From positions 1 to 59,246 of the forward strand of contig SXUP01000061.1 in the NCBI GenBank assembly GCA_005790505.1: DNA of 59,246 nt. Direction: 5' to 3'. The notes under the pieces are model-generated. The model was given only the letters and a program-made list of their open reading frames with translations, searched no databases and was not told the origin of the DNA. Of this stretch, positions 35,320-43,424 are shown piece after piece (positions within the stretch are counted from its first letter, which is position 1; each line of letters begins with the position of its first letter). A program made the position numbers and the translations under genes. The DNA comes from Actinomycetota bacterium (GTDB lineage: Bacteria; Actinomycetota; Acidimicrobiia; Acidimicrobiales; Ilumatobacteraceae).

Positions 35320-36240
35320 GTGCGTGTATCTGTAGGCCTGCCCATTGATCGACCCGACACGACGGGGCAATTTTTAACGGCAAACGGAATCAGTATTTGC
35401 GCACAAGCCGTCCAAACCGCAGGATTTCATGCTGTTTTTGCCACCGATCATCCAGCACCTGATGCCAAATGGCTGCGCGCAGGAGGCCACCCAACCCTTG
35501 ATCCGTTTGTCGCGTTGAGTTTTGCAGCCGCCGCAACAGACACCATCTGCCTGCACACAAATTTATTGGTCTTGCCCTATCGCAACCCTCTTCTGGCGGC
35601 GAAGTCCGTTGCAAGTTTGGATGTCTTGAGCAATGGTCGTGTCATCGTGGGAGTTGGAGTCGGATATTTACAATCAGAATATGCAGCACTCGGGGTGAAT
35701 TTTTCAGACCGTCGAGCACTCACCGATGATGCCCTAACAGTCATGCTCACTGCCTGGAAGGGAGAGCCCTTCGACCATGACGGCCTTGGCTATAGCGCGC
35801 GTCGCACTGTGGTGCAGCCAATGCCCAAGCAATTACCTCACCCCCCGCTATGGATCGGCGGGAATTCCAAGCGGGCTATTGAGCGCGCCATTGCCTATGG
35901 CAACGGATGGTCACCGATGCCGAGTCCCGCATCAAGCGCAAGTTATTTGGGCACACCGGGAATGGAATCCATTGCCGATTTCAGAGAAAGAATGAAATTA
36001 TTTCGTGATCTCTTTGCAGCCTCTGGTCGAACCGACACTTTGGACATTGCTGTTGTTCCCACCACTTTGTCTGGGTTCGGACAAAGCAGTTGGTCTCGGG
36101 GCGCACTTCAAGACGAGATAGGCCAATTAGCCAGTGCTGGTGCCACCGTTTTGGTGGTCAATATTTCAGCCAAAAACCTCGGCCAATACACCGAAAATGT
36201 CGCTCAACTTGGATCTGACCTCATTTCTCTGCTCCCCTAG
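35320..36240 (+). CDS. LLM-class oxidoreductase (F420/flavin dependent)
   Basis: 306 residues with GTG start at 35320; the preceding ATG (35309) is out of frame. Motifs: HAVFATDHPAPDAKWLRAGGH, TNLLVLPYRNPLLAAKSVASLD, VGVGYLQSEYAALGVNF and PPLWIGGNSKRAIERA. These define the F420-type luciferase-like group (RNPL.AAK near the cofactor). It stands alone between the SDR gene and the 36253 operator. Confidence 0.84.
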   Translation: MRVSVGLPIDRPDTTGQFLTANGISICAQAVQTAGFHAVFATDHPAPDAKWLRAGGHPTLDPFVALSFAAAATDTICLHTNLLVLPYRNPLLAAKSVASLDVLSNGRVIVGVGVGYLQSEYAALGVNFSDRRALTDDALTVMLTAWKGEPFDHDGLGYSARRTVVQPMPKQLPHPPLWIGGNSKRAIERAIAYGNGWSPMPSPASSASYLGTPGMESIADFRERMKLFRDLFAASGRTDTLDIAVVPTTLSGFGQSSWSRGALQDEIGQLASAGATVLVVNISAKNLGQYTENVAQLGSDLISLLP

Positions 36241-36252
36241 TCGCTCCAAAAA

Positions 36253-36275
36253 GTTTCTGATACTGTGTCAGAAAG
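36253..36275. promoter_or_regulatory. Inverted-repeat operator, copy 4
   Basis: Left arm GTTTCTGAT, centre ACTGT, right arm GTCAGAAAG; one inner and one outer mismatch from the perfect form. It lies 12 bp after the LLM stop and 74 bp before the GTG start of the amidohydrolase operon (36350). It is the only copy not in a divergent gap. TATAGT at 36304-36309 could be the -10 box of this promoter. Confidence 0.75.
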
Positions 36276-36285
36276 CGACAAAAAC

Positions 36286-36300
36286 AAGGCTTTGAGCCTT
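36286..36300 (+). terminator. Possible weak stem-loop terminator
   Basis: AAGGCT, a 3-base loop TTG, then AGCCTT and two more T residues. The stem is only six pairs and the T run short, so termination of the LLM transcript (stop 36240) would be inefficient; the hairpin may instead lie in the leader of the next operon. Confidence 0.3.
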
Positions 36301-36349
36301 TTGTATAGTAAAAAACCACCCGCTACACACGATTTGCGAGGAGAACTAA

Positions 36350-37588
36350 GTGAGCCAAGACATGAGTGATCGCCAAATCCCCCTGATCATCAGTGTTGAC
36401 GATCATGTCGTCGAACCTGCTCACTTATTTGAACGATGGCTACCAGCGAAATTGCGCAGCCATCCAGATGCTCCACGAATTGAAAGACGCGGAATAGCCG
36501 GAATGAAATACATGGGTGGCACCAAATACGACATCGAATGGGACGAATCAGCGCCCAAATCAGATACATGGTTCTATGAAGATTTAGTCGCGCCCCACAA
36601 GCGCCATGTTGCTGCCGTTGGTTTTGCAAGAGATGACATGACCTTGTCGCCAATTACGTATGACGAAATGCGCCCCGGCTGCTTTGAGCCCAAAGCGCGA
36701 CTCGCCGACATGGACATTGATCACCTGCAAGGTTCGCTTTGCTTCCCAACAATGCCACGTTTTTGTGGACAAACTTTTGCCGAGGCCAAAGACAAAGAAT
36801 TAGCGATGGGTTGCGTGAGGGCATACAACGACTGGATGGTCGAGGAATGGTGCGGCGACAGTGGTGGCCGTCTGATTCCGTTGCCAATTATTCCGCTGTG
36901 GGATGTTGAGGCTGCAGCCAAAGAAGTGCGCCGTAATGCAGAACGTGGATGCACGGCGGTCGCTTTCAGCGAGATTCCCGCAAAGTTGGGCTTACCGTCA
37001 ATTCACACCGGTTATTGGGAACCATTTTTTCAGGCATGTGAGGACACCAATACAATTATTTGCATGCACATCGGCTCGAGTAGCCAAATGCCCGCAACAT
37101 CACCCGATGCCCCGCCTGCAGTAGCGGCAACTCTTAGTTTTGGGAACGCCATGAGTTCACTTACGGATTTCTTATTCAGTGGCATCTTGGTTAAACACCC
37201 CAATCTGAAACTTGCCTACAGCGAGGGGCAAATCGGATGGATTCCCTACATCTTGGAGCGAGCAGACGATGTCTGGATGGAACACCGTGCTTGGGGTGGC
37301 GTCCGCGAACTCGTCCCAGAACCACCGAGCACCTACTGGTTTCGCCAAATATACGGATGTTTCTATCGCGACCGTCATGGCATGGAGAGTTTGCATCGCA
37401 TCGGTCTCGACAATGTGACTTTTGAAACTGATTATCCACACACCGACTCGACATGGCCTGACTCACAAAAAATATTTGCCGAACAAGTGCAACATCTTGA
37501 TGACGCAAGCGTCTTCAAGATTGTTCGTGGTAACGCCATCAAGATGCTCGGACTCGATCCGGTGACTGGCCTCTGGCGCAAGAGGTAA
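36350..37588 (+). CDS. Amidohydrolase-2 family protein
   Basis: 412 residues from GTG 36350, chosen because AGGAGA at 36339-36344 is correctly spaced; an ATG at 36362 is the alternative. ISVDDHVVEPAHLFERWLP holds the unusual first metal motif (Asp17, Asp18, His19, Glu22); ICMHIGSSSQMPATSPDAPP and FETDYPHTDSTWP follow. It aligns over its full length with the 19854 protein (same EVRRNAERGC, AFSEIPAKLGLPSIH blocks). A FadD17-like ligase begins 14 bp downstream. Function unknown. Confidence 0.85.
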   Translation: MSQDMSDRQIPLIISVDDHVVEPAHLFERWLPAKLRSHPDAPRIERRGIAGMKYMGGTKYDIEWDESAPKSDTWFYEDLVAPHKRHVAAVGFARDDMTLSPITYDEMRPGCFEPKARLADMDIDHLQGSLCFPTMPRFCGQTFAEAKDKELAMGCVRAYNDWMVEEWCGDSGGRLIPLPIIPLWDVEAAAKEVRRNAERGCTAVAFSEIPAKLGLPSIHTGYWEPFFQACEDTNTIICMHIGSSSQMPATSPDAPPAVAATLSFGNAMSSLTDFLFSGILVKHPNLKLAYSEGQIGWIPYILERADDVWMEHRAWGGVRELVPEPPSTYWFRQIYGCFYRDRHGMESLHRIGLDNVTFETDYPHTDSTWPDSQKIFAEQVQHLDDASVFKIVRGNAIKMLGLDPVTGLWRKR

Positions 37589-37602
37589 CGCGTTTATAGA
37601 CC

Positions 37603-39282
37603 ATGGACACTACTGCCACTATTGCGTCGCAGTTGCGTGCCCGCATCGGGGATGATCATCTCGGGTATGTCCTTGACGAGCAACGTTATTCCTGGGATGA
37701 AGTTGCCCGCCAGTCAGTAATTCGCGCGTCAGCACTGGAGTCCGTGTTGGAAAGCAAAGTCCCTCACATTGGAGTGCTCCTTGAGAACACGCCCGAATAT
37801 TTATTCTTGGCTGGTGGCGCTGCTTTTATTGGAGCGACAATTGTTGGCATTAATCCCACTCGGCGCGGCGCCGAACTGGCCCGCGATATTCGGCACACCG
37901 ACTGCCAAATAATCATCACCGACTCCAGCCAACATGCGTTGCTGGAAAACCTTGATCTGGGCAATGTGCATACCACTTTGATTGTTGACTCCCCCGACTA
38001 CATCAGCCTCATTGCCCGACATGAAAATGCCCCGATGCGAGATGTGTCTCAAGACCCCAATCCAAGTACACCACTCTTTTTATTATTTACAAGTGGCAGC
38101 ACGAGTGCTCCAAAAGCCGTTGTTTGCAGCACATCTCGGATGGCGATGTCTGGGATAAGGGCCTCAGAAATCACCGGTGTGACCAGAGATGACGTCTGTT
38201 ACTCACCCATGCCATTGTTTCATGGCAATGCCCTCATGGCCAACTGGTCGGCAGCACTCGCCCACGGCGCAACTTTCGTTATGCGGCGCAAATTTTCGGC
38301 GACAAATTTTCTTGACGACGTGCGCAAACATGACTGTACTTTTTTCACATACGTTGGTCGCACTATTGCCTATATTTTGGGACAACCCGAAACTACTCAT
38401 GACAAACAACACAAACTTCGTCATGCCTTCGGTACAGAAGCAAGCGCGCTTGACCGCCAACTTTTTGAGCAACGCTTTGGGTGTCACCTCATTGAGGGCT
38501 ACGGATCAAGTGAAAGTGCGATCGTGATAAATCTCACACCAGATAGTCCACCTGGATCACTTGGACGTCCCCGAAATCCCGCCGATGACATCGCCGTGGT
38601 AGATCCCGAGACCGGCACAGAATGTGTAGCCGCAAGATTCACTGAACACGGAGCAATCATCAATCCCACCCAAGCAATTGGAGAACTAGTTAATCGTAAT
38701 GGTGGTGGAGTCTTTGAGGGTTATTACAACAACGCCCCAGCTACCGATGCACGATTGCGCCGGGGTTGGTACTGGAGTGGTGACCTTGCGTATCGCGATG
38801 CGGATGGATTTTTTTATTTTGCTGGTCGTGATGCGGACTGGCTAAGGGTTGATAGTGAAAATTTTGCGACAGCACCCCTTGAAGAAATCCTGCGTCGGTT
38901 TGCAGGGGTTGTGATGGTGGCTGCCTATCCCGTGCCTGACCCCCGCACGGGAGACCAAGTGATGGTGACTTTAGAAATGGCACCAGACAGCATCTTTGAT
39001 CCAGTTGCCTTTGATGTTTTTTTACTCTCACAGCGTGATTTAGGCACCAAGTGGGCACCACGATTTGTGCGGGTCACGAACGCAATTCCTCTGACCGCCA
39101 ATAACAAGGTGAATAAAAACCCACTGCGCTCCGAAGCATGGATTACGTCTGATCAAGTTTGGTGGCGTGCAGCAAAAGACACCGCACTCGAACCCCTTAC
39201 ACTTGATCTAACTAAAGCTCTGCACCAAGAGTTTCACCAAAATCAACGAAGCGCATTTCTACCTGCAGGAGCATCTGTATGA
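37603..39282 (+). CDS. Acyl-CoA ligase, FadD17-like
   Basis: 559 residues. LLFTSGSTSAPKAVVCSTSR is the P-loop, then CYSPMPLFHGNALMANW, RRKFSATNFLDDVRKHDCTFF and GYGSSESA. The late motifs WSGDLAYRDADGFFYFAGRD and NKVNKNPLRSE hold the hinge and catalytic Lys. From memory, RRKFSAS.FL.DVR and YHSGDLAYRDD are hallmarks of mycobacterial FadD17, a steroid C24-acid ligase. Paralogue of 41760-43415. It lies between two amidohydrolases and overlaps the second by 4 bp. Confidence 0.84.
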   Translation: MDTTATIASQLRARIGDDHLGYVLDEQRYSWDEVARQSVIRASALESVLESKVPHIGVLLENTPEYLFLAGGAAFIGATIVGINPTRRGAELARDIRHTDCQIIITDSSQHALLENLDLGNVHTTLIVDSPDYISLIARHENAPMRDVSQDPNPSTPLFLLFTSGSTSAPKAVVCSTSRMAMSGIRASEITGVTRDDVCYSPMPLFHGNALMANWSAALAHGATFVMRRKFSATNFLDDVRKHDCTFFTYVGRTIAYILGQPETTHDKQHKLRHAFGTEASALDRQLFEQRFGCHLIEGYGSSESAIVINLTPDSPPGSLGRPRNPADDIAVVDPETGTECVAARFTEHGAIINPTQAIGELVNRNGGGVFEGYYNNAPATDARLRRGWYWSGDLAYRDADGFFYFAGRDADWLRVDSENFATAPLEEILRRFAGVVMVAAYPVPDPRTGDQVMVTLEMAPDSIFDPVAFDVFLLSQRDLGTKWAPRFVRVTNAIPLTANNKVNKNPLRSEAWITSDQVWWRAAKDTALEPLTLDLTKALHQEFHQNQRSAFLPAGASV

Positions 39283-40478
39283 CATACACAATTGGCGACA
39301 CCAATACCGATCTTTTGTTGCCAGACCCCCTCAGCAAGCCAGTGCACTACACCCTGATCTCAGTTGATGATCACCTCGTAGAACCACCAGACATGTTTGA
39401 TGGTCGTCTGCCGTCTCATCTACAAGATCGTGCCCCACGATTGATCGTCAATGATCAAGGTCATCAGGTCTGGAATTTTGACGGACAAACCTTCACGCAG
39501 GTGGGAATGAATGCGGTCGCTGGACGCAAACCTGAAGCCCGTTCCCTTGAGCCGACCCGCCTTGAGGACATGAGGCGTGGATGTTTTGACGTGCACGAGC
39601 GAATCAAAGACATGGACATCATTGGATGTTGGGCATCGCTAAATTTCCCGTCTCAAATCACAGGTTTTGCAGGCAGGATTTTTAGTGGTTGCAGCGACGC
39701 TGATGTCGGGCATGCGACCATGAGGGCATGGAATGACTGGATGTACGAAGAGTGGTGGCAGCAGTACCCCGAACGATTGATTCCTTGCGGCATTACTTGG
39801 ATGGCTGACGCGCAGTTAGGTGCGGCAGAGATTCGTCGCAATGCAGCACGCGGATTTACCACAGTCACCCTGCCAGAACGCCCACACAACATTGGGTTGC
39901 CCTCGTTGTTTACTGGTTGGTGGGATCCAATTATTGAAGCATGTGTCGAAACCGACACCGTGATCTCGTTGCATGTCGGTTCAAGCGGAATGTATCCGAT
40001 GCCAGAAAATGCACCTGCACTACAACTCGGGGCCACAATGTTTGGACAACTCTCACTCAACGCATGCGCGGAATGGTTGTGGAGTGGATATGCCTACCGT
40101 TTTCCAACTCTCAAAATCGCAATGAGTGAAGGTGGCATCGGATGGGTGCCGATGCTCATTGATCGCCTTGAAAATGTCGTTGACCGCAGTGGATACGGTC
40201 AAGGCTGGGACATACGTCCCGCAGATGTACTCAAACGCAACTTTTATTTCTGCACCATTGATGATCCAAGCACGATTGATTTATATGAAGTCATTGGTGA
40301 AGACCACATCATGGTGGAAGTTGACTACCCACACGGTGACAGCACATGGCCCGACACCCAAGATATTCTCAAATCGGCATGGGGTCATCTACCTGATCAC
40401 ATACTGCGAAAACTGTGCTGCGAAAATGCAGCGACTTTGTACAGACATCCACTCCCCGACACCGTCGTGCCTCGATGA
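39279..40478 (+). CDS. Amidohydrolase-2 family protein, third close paralogue
   Basis: 399 residues. LISVDDHLVEPPDMFDGRLP (Asp30, Asp31, His32, Glu35), VISLHVGSSGMYPMPENAP and VEVDYPHGDSTWPDTQ are the metal-site motifs. It is more divergent than the 19854/36350 pair but shares EIRRNAARGF and the PERPHNIGLPSLFTG block. Overlaps the upstream FadD17-like ligase (4 bp) and the downstream aldolase (ATGA), so all four genes from 36350 to 41209 form one unit. Confidence 0.85.
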   Translation: MTYTIGDTNTDLLLPDPLSKPVHYTLISVDDHLVEPPDMFDGRLPSHLQDRAPRLIVNDQGHQVWNFDGQTFTQVGMNAVAGRKPEARSLEPTRLEDMRRGCFDVHERIKDMDIIGCWASLNFPSQITGFAGRIFSGCSDADVGHATMRAWNDWMYEEWWQQYPERLIPCGITWMADAQLGAAEIRRNAARGFTTVTLPERPHNIGLPSLFTGWWDPIIEACVETDTVISLHVGSSGMYPMPENAPALQLGATMFGQLSLNACAEWLWSGYAYRFPTLKIAMSEGGIGWVPMLIDRLENVVDRSGYGQGWDIRPADVLKRNFYFCTIDDPSTIDLYEVIGEDHIMVEVDYPHGDSTWPDTQDILKSAWGHLPDHILRKLCCENAATLYRHPLPDTVVPR

Positions 40479-41209
40479 AACTTTCACTTGACGCTCTGCT
40501 ACCTCCCCTTGGTCCGCGTCAAGAACTCGTATTGCTGGCCCGTGCTCTCTTGCATGAGGGCTACAACGACCATTTGGCTGGGCACATTACATACAAGCAA
40601 TCAGATGAAACCTTTCTGGTCAATCCTTGGCCACTCCTGTGGGATGAGTTCAGTCCAGATGATGTGCTCGTCATGAACAAACTCGGTGAAAAAATATCGG
40701 GTCACTGGCAAGTACCACTTGGTATTCCGCTTCACGTGGCGTTGCATCAATTGCGTCCAGAAGTTGTAGTTTCTGTGCATAATCATCCTTTATATGCCAC
40801 CACATACGCCAATGCAGGTCGCGTGCCACCGCCATATGACCAAAGCAGCGCACTCGGAGGCGGAACCGTAGTGCTTGTGGACGAATACACAACGGCGGTT
40901 GATGATGTTGATGCGGCTCGTGCGGCAGCATCTGCAATGGGTTCGGCTGATATGGCGTTGCTGGCCAATCATGGTGTGATGGTGACAGGTGTTTCAATCC
41001 GTGCTGCCCACCAGCGCGCAGTTGCTCTCGAACAACGATGCAAGCACGCCTGGCATGTCGAAGCAGTCGGCGGCGGACATCCACTTCCCAAAGATGCGCA
41101 AGCACGCTCTTTACTCAGCGATGGCGACAAATTCATCGGTTTCTGGGAGGCCATGGCTCGGCGTGAGATTCGCCGCGATCCAAGCATTCTCGCCGGTGCA
41201 GTTCGCTAA
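40475..41209 (+). CDS. Class II aldolase/adducin-family protein
   Basis: 244 residues from ATG 40475, overlapping the amidohydrolase stop. Metal His residues are visible in VVSVHNHPLYATTYAN (His102, His104) and LLANHGVMVTG. In fuculose-phosphate-aldolase-type enzymes the stretch before the first His pair carries a catalytic Glu (S-S-E); here it reads QVPLGIPLHVALH, apparently without it, so the protein may be a decarboxylase, dehydratase-like or non-sugar aldolase. Last gene of the operon; overlaps the convergent SnoaL-like gene by 4 bp. Confidence 0.82.
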   Translation: MKLSLDALLPPLGPRQELVLLARALLHEGYNDHLAGHITYKQSDETFLVNPWPLLWDEFSPDDVLVMNKLGEKISGHWQVPLGIPLHVALHQLRPEVVVSVHNHPLYATTYANAGRVPPPYDQSSALGGGTVVLVDEYTTAVDDVDAARAAASAMGSADMALLANHGVMVTGVSIRAAHQRAVALEQRCKHAWHVEAVGGGHPLPKDAQARSLLSDGDKFIGFWEAMARREIRRDPSILAGAVR

Positions 41210-41757
41210 GGACGCATCGCTATCCATGCACTCCATGAGTCGTACCACTCTGGCAATTCACCCTTGCCTGAATGGTTCGCGGGCCAATTCGCATCAGGCA
41301 AGTCATTAGGGCGTTGCAACATGTCTGCGCCGTACCACATCAGATGTTTGCGTCGAACGAATAACCAGTGATTTTCAACACGAGCGTAGGTGTCGTGATA
41401 TTGAATCTGTTGCACAACCCATGTTGCAGGTGAATCAAGCGGTTCAATCTCAGCACGACAACTCACAATGCCGGTGGCATTATCAGCATCAGCAACGTCA
41501 ATGACATGATTGGTCACCTGCAGGATGCTCCGACCAAGAGTGCTGAATTGTCGCTGAAAATTGGATACCAAGGCTCCGCGTCCGACTTGGTCTGCCCCCA
41601 CGCCAACATCGGGGATGAACAGTTCGGCGACTGCCACGAAGTTGCGAGCATCAAGCATTACGGCGTATCGACTAGCCAACTGACGAATATCTTCATGGGC
41701 AATCAACCAAGCCATCGGATCGGATTGGCGCAAACCCACAGTCATCGGTCCATTCAC
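41206..41757 (-). CDS. SnoaL-like (NTF2-fold) protein
   Basis: 183 residues from GTG 41757; an ATG four codons later (41745) is equally possible. Short cone-fold pattern: HEDIRQLASRYAVMLDARNF, LFIPDVGVG, QVTNHVIDVADADNATGI and NHWLFVRRKHLMWYG. The SnoaL_4-type group includes bile-acid dehydratase BaiE and scytalone dehydratase; Tyr in RYAVMLD and His in TNHVID occupy plausible catalytic positions. It ends the leftward operon with a FadD17-like ligase, OYE reductase and ECH. Dehydratase or isomerase activity on a steroid-like ring is a hypothesis. Confidence 0.72.
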   Translation of the reverse strand: MNGPMTVGLRQSDPMAWLIAHEDIRQLASRYAVMLDARNFVAVAELFIPDVGVGADQVGRGALVSNFQRQFSTLGRSILQVTNHVIDVADADNATGIVSCRAEIEPLDSPATWVVQQIQYHDTYARVENHWLFVRRKHLMWYGADMLQRPNDLPDANWPANHSGKGELPEWYDSWSAWIAMRP

Positions 41758-41759
41758 AG

Positions 41760-43415
41760 TCAGGAAAATACACCTTGTCGGCCTGAAGCATCAAAACTAC
41801 TTTTCAGGGCGTCATATTCTGCTCTACCGAAAGGTTCAAACCTGTTACTTTTTTTATCCCGCACAAACATTGCCCCTTCACCACGCACCACACTCTGCCA
41901 TTTGTCCTGAGACAGTTCGCGTTTCAATACTTTGTTGGTTTGAGTGAGGGGCATTTCAGTCATGACTCGCACAAATGACGGAATCCATTTGGGCCCCAGA
42001 TCAGTTTGTGCAACCAAAAATTCAGAGAACTTATCTTGATCGAACAGCATTCCATCTTTGAGTTGCAGTGCCACCATCACTTGATCTCCGATGTCAACAT
42101 CTGGTACCCCGTAGGCCGCGGCCAAGACAACACCAGTAAACCGAGAAATGATTCGATCAATCGGTGCTGCGGCAAAATTCTCACCGTCTACTCTGATCCA
42201 GTCCGCAGTCCGACCAGCAAAATAAAAAAACCCTTCCGCATCGCGATACGCCAAGTCTCCTGTCCAGTAAAAACCGTTGCGTGACCGCTCGCGATTGGCT
42301 TCATCATTTTTCCAATACCCCTCAAATGCCGACTGCCCAGTATTTGTGATCTCCCCAGTTGCCTCTTCGGCATTTAACAATCGGCCATTTGCATCAAATA
42401 TTGCAACGGGACATTCTTGGTTTGTTTGGGGATCCAAGACCTTGAGCGCAGGGGAAATAGCGACGCCCAATGAACCTTTTGGCATCCCAGGGACCCGAGT
42501 TATTGAAGCACCCATTTCAGTTTGCCCATAGCCATCTACGAGTTCGACTCCGAAGCGCTCCGTGAAGCGCCCAAGATCTGCTTCGGCACCCTCGTTGCCA
42601 AACCCGAGTCTCAAAGAATGTTTTTTGTCATCATCGGATTCTGGGGTTGCCAGGATGTATGCAAGTGGTCTGCCCACATAATTAAAGTAAGTGGCGCCAT
42701 ATTTACGGCAATCATCCAAAAATGCCGATGCCGAAAACTTGGGACGCAGAGCCGTTGCAGCACCTGCAATCACCGTTGGTGCCCAGCCCGAAAATAAAGC
42801 ATTGGAGTGAAATAGTGGCATCGCAATATAGGTCACATCCGTTGGCTCGAGATGAATAATGTAATTCATCGCACCCCCGACAAATGTAAATCGGCTGTGC
42901 GACGTGATTACTGCTTTGGGTGCTCCACTCGTGCCTGATGTGAATAACAACAGGTAGCAATCCGATTCCTGAACCTCAATGTTTGGTAAAACTTGCCCAA
43001 CATACGGTGCAAGCTGACTGGAATATGATTCATCATCCACCACCAAGATGCGATCATTGGCGGCACCTAGGTCAAGACCATCAAGCAACGACAACTGGCT
43101 GCGTTGCGTGACGATGAGTTGGCAATCCGTGTAGGTGATGTCACGTTCAAGTTCCGAGCCACGTCGAGTGGGGTTGATCCCCACGACCGTGCTACCTGTA
43201 ACCGCCGCAGCACCAAGCCACATCGTGAAGTCGGGAATATTTTCGAGAAGGACACCTATATGGGCTGGCCCATCAAGTCGCATCGATTGCCAAAGTGCCG
43301 CTCGAGTCGCAACATCTGCAACCCACTCTCGATACGACCAACGCTGGTCTTCAAATAGCAATGCCGTGTTGTCGTCATCAGCACGCGCTCTTACATGATC
43401 GGCAAATGTTGGCAT
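41760..43415 (-). CDS. Acyl-CoA ligase, FadD17-like, second paralogue
   Basis: 551 residues. LLFTSGTSGAPKAVITSHSR, YIAMPLFHSNALFSGW, RPKFSASAFLDDCRKYGATYFNYVGRP (two adjacent motifs), GYGQTEMGASITR, WTGDLAYRDAEGFFYFAGRTADW and NKVLKRELSQD. The pattern is that of FadD17, and slightly closer to it than the 37603 copy in the middle domain. It starts 9 bp after the OYE gene and ends 2 bp before the SnoaL-like gene. Having two FadD17-like enzymes in separately promoted operons suggests different acid substrates. Confidence 0.85.
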   Translation of the reverse strand: MPTFADHVRARADDDNTALLFEDQRWSYREWVADVATRAALWQSMRLDGPAHIGVLLENIPDFTMWLGAAAVTGSTVVGINPTRRGSELERDITYTDCQLIVTQRSQLSLLDGLDLGAANDRILVVDDESYSSQLAPYVGQVLPNIEVQESDCYLLLFTSGTSGAPKAVITSHSRFTFVGGAMNYIIHLEPTDVTYIAMPLFHSNALFSGWAPTVIAGAATALRPKFSASAFLDDCRKYGATYFNYVGRPLAYILATPESDDDKKHSLRLGFGNEGAEADLGRFTERFGVELVDGYGQTEMGASITRVPGMPKGSLGVAISPALKVLDPQTNQECPVAIFDANGRLLNAEEATGEITNTGQSAFEGYWKNDEANRERSRNGFYWTGDLAYRDAEGFFYFAGRTADWIRVDGENFAAAPIDRIISRFTGVVLAAAYGVPDVDIGDQVMVALQLKDGMLFDQDKFSEFLVAQTDLGPKWIPSFVRVMTEMPLTQTNKVLKRELSQDKWQSVVRGEGAMFVRDKKSNRFEPFGRAEYDALKSSFDASGRQGVFS

Positions 43416-43424
43416 TGAGGTTTC

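Noticed and set aside
35299-35335. CTGACACAGTGCGTGTATCTG resembling the inverted repeat
   Set aside because: Only the left CTGAC half matches; the right half has no GTCAG at the required distance, so I do not count it as a seventh operator.
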